Assembly (NCBI GenBank): GCA_005885555.1
Contig: VAWN01000002.1
Span: 1-32,269 of the forward strand
Direction: 5' to 3'
DNA length: 32,269 nucleotides
Source of the DNA: Actinomycetota bacterium
GTDB taxonomy: Bacteria > Actinomycetota > Actinomycetes > Mycobacteriales > Micromonosporaceae
Within the stretch, counting starts at the first letter, position 1, and every line of letters begins with the position of its first letter. Below, one piece after another: positions 27,835 through 32,269 of the stretch. The notes below the pieces were generated by a model that saw nothing but the letters and a program-made list of their open reading frames with translations, ran no database searches and was not told where the DNA came from. The position numbers and the translations under genes are program-made.

Positions 27835-30800
27835 TTACGGAGAATCCGGCCGGTCCGCCGCGGCCCGCGCGACGTCGGCCCGGGACCGCGCGTTCAGCTT
27901 CGCCAGGACGTGCGCGACGTGCGTCTCCACGGTGCGCCGGGACACCTGCAGCCGGGCGGCGATGTCCGGGTTGGACAGGCCCTGCGCGACCAGGCCGGCG
28001 ACCCTGACCTCGGTCGGGGTCAGCGCCTCCCAGCCGGTGACCGGGCGCCGGCGGACCCGGTACGGAGTGTGCCGAAGGCCGACGGGGCGCAGCCGCGCCT
28101 GCGCGCGGCGCAGGTCCCACGCGGCCTCCAGGCCCAGGTAGAGGTCGGCCGCCTCGTCGAACGCCGCGCGCGCCGGGGCCGGGTCGCCGCGCCCGGCCAG
28201 CAGTACCGCCCGGCTCTCCAGGGCCTGCGCGCGGGCCAGCACCACACCGCCCCGCGCATAGTCGTCGACGGCAGCCGCGAGGAGATCCGGGTCCCGGTCG
28301 AGCAGTGCCTGGCAGTGCCGGGCCACGGCGGTGGACTCCGGCCGCACGTCCGTCGCGGCCTCGGCGACCGCGGCGGACGTGTACGCCGCGGCCTCGGCCT
28401 GCCGCCGGCTGGCCAGCGCGAGCCGGACGATCTCCGGCAGATCGCTGAGGCAGTCGCGGGCCGGGTTCGGTGCCAGCGGGGTCGAACCCGGCCGAAGAAC
28501 GGCCACCAGGGCGGCCTCGACCGCCTCGGCCCGCCGGCCGGCCGCCTCAAGGCCGTACGCGCGCGCCAGCCGCAGCCGGCCGACAAGCTCGGGGAAGTCG
28601 TCCAGATCGCGCTGCGACACGGCGTCCAGGTGGGCGGCGAGGGCCGTCGCGTCGTCGCGGTGCGCCGCGATCGTCGCCGCGTTGCCGTGCCACCGCACGA
28701 GCATGAACCGGTCCGTGACGGCGAGGTCGTCGAGCGCGGCGAGTTCGGCGAGCGCGTCGTCCCAGCGCCCGTGGTTGAAGTAGAGGTCCGCCGCGATGGT
28801 GCGGACGAACACCAGCCGTTGTACCGTGCCCAGTCGCTCGGCCGCCGCCAGCGCCGTCCCGATCGCCGCCGGTACCTCGGCCGGCCGGCCCAGGTTCACC
28901 AGGGACACCGCGCGGTTGGCCAGCAGCAGCACGCGCACGTCGGCCGTCTCCGGACGGTCGCCGATGACCGCCAGCGCCCGCTCCACGCTGGCCAGCCCCG
29001 CCTCCTCGTCGGGCTCCCCGAACTGGTATGTCAGCGCCAGCGCGTGCAGCGCGTAGGCGGTGGCGAAGCGGTCCCCGGCCCGTTCGGCCTCGGCCAGGGC
29101 CTGCTGCGCGTTCGCCCGGTCAGTGGTCAGCACCGCGTTGCAGGCGAGCAGCCGGGCCCGCCAGATCGGGTCGAGCCCGCCGCCGCGCAGGATCCCGTCG
29201 AGCACGCCACGGGCCTGCGCGAACCGGCCCAGCCGGCCGAGCGAGTACGCCAGGGTCCAGCCGGTCCGGCCGATGGTCTCCGCATCGGCGGTCTGCGCGA
29301 GGACGGCCGGCCCGGACCGGGCCACGTCCTCGTCGCGGGCGAGCAGGGACAGCGCGGCGACGCGGTACCCGGCGAGTTGCGGCCAGGTGCCGTCCGGCAC
29401 CCGCTCGATCAGCTCCAGGGCGGCCTGCGGCGCGCGGTTGACCAGGGTGCCGGCCGCGCCGGCCAGCCACTTCGCCGCCCAGCCGTCAGTACCGTGGCGG
29501 TCCCCGCCGGCGAGCAGCTGCTCGGCGACCACCTCCACCCCGGCCCCGGCCTCGGCCAGCGCCCGCGCCGCCTGCCGGTGCAGCGCCACCCGCAGCGCAG
29601 GCGGCGTCTGCTCGTACAGCGCGGCGCGGATCAGCCCGTGCCGGAACGCCATCCGGTCGGTCGCGGCGACCAGTACCCCGGCCGCGACCGCCTCGTCGAC
29701 GACGCCGGCCAGGTCGACCGCGGGCCGGCCGGACACCACGCTCAGGTCGGCCACGGTCGGCTCCGGACCGAGCAGCGCGGCGATCCGCAGCACGTCGCGG
29801 GTGCGCTCGGAGAGGAAGTCCAGCCGCGCGCCGATCGCCGCGGTCAGCGACGGCGGTACCGCCGGCCCGCACAGTTCGGCGGTACCGCCGGCGACCCGTA
29901 CCCGCTCCTCGCGCACCAGCGCCGCGACCATCTCGTGCAGGTACAGGGGGTTCCCGCCGGCCTGGTCGACGGCGGCGCGCAGCCGCGGACCGGCCGGCGC
30001 GCCGGCCAGGGTACCGGTCAGCTCGGTCACGTCCGCCGGGTCGAGCGGCGCCAGGTGCAGTACCACCCCGTCCGGCCCGCCCACCCCGCGGCGCAGCGCC
30101 GCCACCTCCGGACGCCGGGGTACCGGCCGGCACGAACCGACCAGCAGCAGCGGTACCTGCGACACCAGCCGCCGTAACCGGCCCCATACGGACAGGCTCA
30201 CCTCGTCGGCCCATTGCAGGTCGTCGATCACCAGCAGCACCGGCCCGGCCGCGCACCACCGCTCGACCAGCAGCACCAGCCGCTCCGCGGCCGCGAGGAC
30301 GGCGTCGCCGGCCGTCGGGGTACCGGTGTCGTCGCCCTGCAACAGCGCGGTGAGCTGGACCAGCTCCGGATCCGGGTGCCCGCTCAGCCCGGCCAGCAGT
30401 ACCCATAGCGGAAAGCGCGCCAGCGACTCGTCGGCCGCCGCCCACAGCACCCGGCAGCCGGCCGGCCCGGCACCGGCCAGCCCGGTGGTGAGCAGCGCGG
30501 ACTTACCGATCCCCGGTTCGCCCTCGACCCAGAGCGCCCGACCGCGGCCGGCCACCACCTCGACCACCAGTTCGCGCAGCCGGGCCAGCTCCGCGGCCCG
30601 CCCGACCAGCCCCACCGGCTCGTCGGCCAGCATCCGGCCGAGCAGGCCACCGGTGCCGATCGCCGTATCGTAGGCGGCGGCGATCTCCGCGGTCACCCGC
30701 CGCCGGCCGGCCTCCACGTTGCCCAGGTACGACTTGCTGAAGTTCGTCCGGGCGGCCAGGACGTCCAGGCTCAGGCCGGCCGCCCGCCGGGCCGCCCGCA

Positions 30801-30870
30801 GCGCGGCGTTGAGCCGATCACCGGTCTCACTGACCCGGCGATCTGAAGACCCTTGGAGACGGTGCGCCAT
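27835..30870 (-). CDS. Large XRE-ATPase-LuxR fusion transcriptional regulator
   Basis: A 1011-residue regulator with a DNA-binding domain at each end. Residues 15-68 are an XRE-type helix-turn-helix (LNAALRAARRAAGLSLDVLA... FSKSYLGNVEAGRRRVT). Residues 85-400 are an AAA/LuxR-type ATPase with Walker A GEPGIGKS (117-124) and Walker B LLVIDDLQWADE. A long helical TPR-like region follows, and residues 950-1011 form a LuxR helix-turn-helix (LTPTEVRVAGLVAQGLSNPD...). LAL-family regulators normally lack the XRE part. The start is ATG 30870, after GGAG. The frame is open to 31134 but upstream sequence overlaps the divergent GH43 gene. Its place between two sets of glycosidase genes suggests it controls both. 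Confidence 0.9.
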   Translation of the reverse strand: MAHRLQGSSDRRVSETGDRLNAALRAARRAAGLSLDVLAARTNFSKSYLGNVEAGRRRVTAEIAAAYDTAIGTGGLLGRMLADEPVGLVGRAAELARLRELVVEVVAGRGRALWVEGEPGIGKSALLTTGLAGAGPAGCRVLWAAADESLARFPLWVLLAGLSGHPDPELVQLTALLQGDDTGTPTAGDAVLAAAERLVLLVERWCAAGPVLLVIDDLQWADEVSLSVWGRLRRLVSQVPLLLVGSCRPVPRRPEVAALRRGVGGPDGVVLHLAPLDPADVTELTGTLAGAPAGPRLRAAVDQAGGNPLYLHEMVAALVREERVRVAGGTAELCGPAVPPSLTAAIGARLDFLSERTRDVLRIAALLGPEPTVADLSVVSGRPAVDLAGVVDEAVAAGVLVAATDRMAFRHGLIRAALYEQTPPALRVALHRQAARALAEAGAGVEVVAEQLLAGGDRHGTDGWAAKWLAGAAGTLVNRAPQAALELIERVPDGTWPQLAGYRVAALSLLARDEDVARSGPAVLAQTADAETIGRTGWTLAYSLGRLGRFAQARGVLDGILRGGGLDPIWRARLLACNAVLTTDRANAQQALAEAERAGDRFATAYALHALALTYQFGEPDEEAGLASVERALAVIGDRPETADVRVLLLANRAVSLVNLGRPAEVPAAIGTALAAAERLGTVQRLVFVRTIAADLYFNHGRWDDALAELAALDDLAVTDRFMLVRWHGNAATIAAHRDDATALAAHLDAVSQRDLDDFPELVGRLRLARAYGLEAAGRRAEAVEAALVAVLRPGSTPLAPNPARDCLSDLPEIVRLALASRRQAEAAAYTSAAVAEAATDVRPESTAVARHCQALLDRDPDLLAAAVDDYARGGVVLARAQALESRAVLLAGRGDPAPARAAFDEAADLYLGLEAAWDLRRAQARLRPVGLRHTPYRVRRRPVTGWEALTPTEVRVAGLVAQGLSNPDIAARLQVSRRTVETHVAHVLAKLNARSRADVARAAADRPDSP

Positions 30871-30886
30871 TGCTCCGATGATTGAT

Positions 30887-30943
30887 CTCCGACCACTCTG
30901 TGTCCAGAGCCGCGGGGGAATCGATATTTCGCGATGGTCGGAG
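30887..30943. promoter_or_regulatory. Inverted repeat between the regulator and GH43 genes
   Basis: CTCCGACCA (30887-30895) and TGGTCGGAG (30935-30943) are perfect 9-base arms 39 bases apart, filling most of the 84-base divergent intergenic region. The right arm includes the ribosome site of the GH43 gene (GGAGGGG). It could be a pair of half-sites for the regulator or an mRNA structure masking the ribosome site. Confidence 0.5.
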
Positions 30944-30954
30944 GGGAACGGACA

Positions 30955-31983
30955 ATGCGCGGCAACCGGCTTGCCGGACGGATGCGGCGGCGGACGTTTC
31001 TCGTCGCCCTGTTGGCGGTCCCGGTGCTCGGGGCCGCCCCTCTCGCGGCCGCGTCCCTTGCCGCCGCGGCACCGGCGGCCATCCATCCCGGTGCGCCGTG
31101 GAAGGATCAGCACGGCAATCTGTTGCAGCTGCACGGTCTGGGCATCATCAAGGTCGCAAACACGTGGTACGGCTTCGGCGAGGACAAGGTCGGCGAGACC
31201 AAGGACGACACCTCGTTCCGGGCGATCCCGTGCTATTCATCGACAAACCTGGCGACGTGGACGTTCGTCCGTGAGTCGCTGATCCACCAGCGCTCCGGCG
31301 ACCTCGGCCCGCACCGCATCGTGGAGCGGCCGAAGGTGCTGTTCAACGCCGCCACCAAGCGGTTCGTCATGTACGTGCATATCGACGACCCGACCTACGC
31401 GGAGGCGAAGGTCGGCGTGGCGACGAGCACCAGCGTGTGCGGCCCGTACTCGTACCGCGGCAGCTTCCGCCCGCTCGGCCAGCAGAGCCGCGACATCGGC
31501 CTGTTCCAGGACAGCGATGGCACCGGGTACCTGTTGACCGAGGACCGCGCGCACGGGCTGCGCATCGACCAGCTGTCCGCCGACTACCTCAGCGTCACCC
31601 GCAGCGTCGCGGTGCTCGGGCGGTTCGAGGCGCCGGCCATGACGAAGCTGGGCGGCCGGTACTACCTGCTGGGCTCGCACCTGACCGGCTGGAACACCAA
31701 CGACAACGAGTACACCACCGCGACCTCGCTGGGCGGCCCGTGGGCGGCGTGGCACACGTTCGCCCCGGTGGGTAGCAAGACGTTCAACAGCCAGACCGCG
31801 AACATCATCACGGTGCAGGGCAGCCGGACGACGACCGCGGTGTACGCCGGCGACCGGTGGATGCCCGGCAACCTCGGTTCCTCCCCGCTGGTCTGGCTCC
31901 CGCTGACCATCAGCGGCACGAAGGTCTCGATGGCCTGGCACGACACGTGGTCCATCGACGTCACGACAGGGAGCTGGTCCTAG
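30955..31983 (+). CDS. Secreted GH43 family enzyme, exo-beta-1,3-galactanase-like (subfamily 24)
   Basis: A 342-residue secreted protein. RRRTFLV at residues 11-17 gives a possible Tat signal, followed by a hydrophobic stretch. Five-bladed-propeller features: [20 protein letters not shown] (56-75), IVERPKV (Glu124), SRDIGLFQD (Asp180), RFEAPAMTK (Glu225) and FNSQTANII (Gln280). The first blade lacks the Asp that acts as base in most GH43 enzymes, and the E/D/E/Q set matches the GH43_24 exo-beta-1,3-galactanases, where a Gln replaces the base (established for a fungal member). ATG 30955 follows GGAGGGG; an in-frame ATG at 30934 does not. It is read with the GH59 gene that starts just after its stop. 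The product would release galactose from beta-1,3-galactan. Confidence 0.82.
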   Translation: MRGNRLAGRMRRRTFLVALLAVPVLGAAPLAAASLAAAAPAAIHPGAPWKDQHGNLLQLHGLGIIKVANTWYGFGEDKVGETKDDTSFRAIPCYSSTNLATWTFVRESLIHQRSGDLGPHRIVERPKVLFNAATKRFVMYVHIDDPTYAEAKVGVATSTSVCGPYSYRGSFRPLGQQSRDIGLFQDSDGTGYLLTEDRAHGLRIDQLSADYLSVTRSVAVLGRFEAPAMTKLGGRYYLLGSHLTGWNTNDNEYTTATSLGGPWAAWHTFAPVGSKTFNSQTANIITVQGSRTTTAVYAGDRWMPGNLGSSPLVWLPLTISGTKVSMAWHDTWSIDVTTGSWS

Positions 31984-31984
31984 C

Positions 31985-32269
31985 ATGAAACGGCTGGTAC
32001 TCGTGGCGGCGGTGGCCGCCCTCGCCGCCACCTCGCTGACCGTGGTGCAGACCGCGCAGGCGGCCACCACATCGATCACGATCGACGGTACCCAGGGCGG
32101 CCGCACCTTCGACGGCATCGGCGCGATCTCCGGCGGCGGCGGCAACTCCCGCCTGCTGGCCGACTACCCCGAACCACAACGCAGCCAGATCCTGGACTAC
32201 CTGTTCAAACCCGGCTACGGCGCCGCCCTGCAGATCCTCAAAGTCGAAATCGGCGGCGACACCAACTCC
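31985..32269 (+). CDS. Second GH59 family enzyme (N-terminal part, cut by window end)
   Basis: The first 95 residues of a secreted GH59 protein, starting [20 protein letters not shown] with a Sec signal peptide ending near QTAQA. From residue 31 it is identical in sequence to residues 31-95 of the other GH59 (21126-23114). The ATG is one base after the GH43 stop, with GGGAG about 11 bases upstream, so the two are co-translated. The catalytic residues lie beyond the window. This is a recently duplicated or gene-converted paralogue, placed on the other side of the regulator. Confidence 0.92.
   Translation, partial: MKRLVLVAAVAALAATSLTVVQTAQAATTSITIDGTQGGRTFDGIGAISGGGGNSRLLADYPEPQRSQILDYLFKPGYGAALQILKVEIGGDTNS
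32073..32269. repeat. 197-base inverted repeat with the first GH59 gene, copy 2
   Basis: Inverted copy of 22830-23026, with one silent mismatch at 32248. The repeat may continue past the window end. Recombination between the copies would invert the 9 kb that holds GH3, the beta-helix gene, the regulator and GH43. Confidence 0.95.

Noticed and set aside
30871-31134. An N-terminal extension of the XRE-LuxR regulator up to 31134
   Set aside because: It would overlap the divergent GH43 gene and its signal peptide. The ATG at 30870 has GGAG upstream and leads directly into the XRE domain.

Overview
The window is very GC-rich (by eye above 70%), uses many GTG starts, has short intergenic gaps and 4-base start/stop overlaps, and its protein families (zinc-finger LuxR ATPases, an XRE-LuxR fusion regulator, NHLM exporters, a GH59/GH43/GH3 set) are typical of Actinobacteria. 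The set looks most like a member of the Micromonosporaceae, but that assignment is an inference. No rRNA, tRNA, CRISPR array, transposase or integrase was seen. The palindrome GGTACC is strikingly frequent: about 100 copies by eye against roughly 11 expected from base composition.

1-1523: the start of a minus-strand dihydroxyacetone kinase gene (dhaK) preceded by a MIP-family channel, with a 17-base palindrome upstream that could be an operator. About 500 bases without a recognisable gene follow, holding a 12-base tandem repeat.

1524-11421: a compact peptide-export locus. A 46-residue precursor-like peptide with a textbook double-glycine leader (core DGGGSRFGTVI) is on the plus strand. Divergent from it on the minus strand are a LuxR-type ATPase regulator, a stand-alone thiopeptide-type (SpaB_C-like) protein, a short HlyD-like adaptor, a C39 peptidase/ABC exporter, a second NHLM-type ABC transporter and a 58-residue CPQC protein. 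The C39 exporter carries a frameshift plus an apparent linker deletion near position 5391. No lanthionine synthetase, YcaO or glutamylating LanB is present. This is the best candidate for an undescribed system: a minimal RiPP-like locus whose modification chemistry is unclear. Three hairpins in a row (two near-mirror terminators around a 54-base nested palindrome) separate the peptide gene from the next, convergent gene.

11422-19152: apparently unrelated genes: a secreted M4 metalloprotease, a TMEM175-type channel, a TIGR00027-type methyltransferase, an acetamidase/formamidase, a large secreted protein of unknown function followed by a strong terminator, and a GNAT acetyltransferase.

19209-20499: a small two-helix membrane protein overlapping a broken P-loop NTPase/TPR gene. 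The middle of this gene is lost, and a short stretch that appears to belong to the same protein reads in the opposite orientation.

20496-32269: a methyltransferase and a glycan-degradation locus. A minus-strand operon (parallel beta-helix protein, GH3, GH59) has a good sigma-70-like promoter overlapped by an inverted repeat. A large XRE-ATPase-LuxR regulator sits in the middle. Divergent from it are a GH43 enzyme resembling exo-beta-1,3-galactanases (subfamily 24) and a second GH59, cut by the window end. The two GH59 genes share a 197-base block with one mismatch. The enzyme set suggests attack on beta-galactose-rich polymers such as arabinogalactan.
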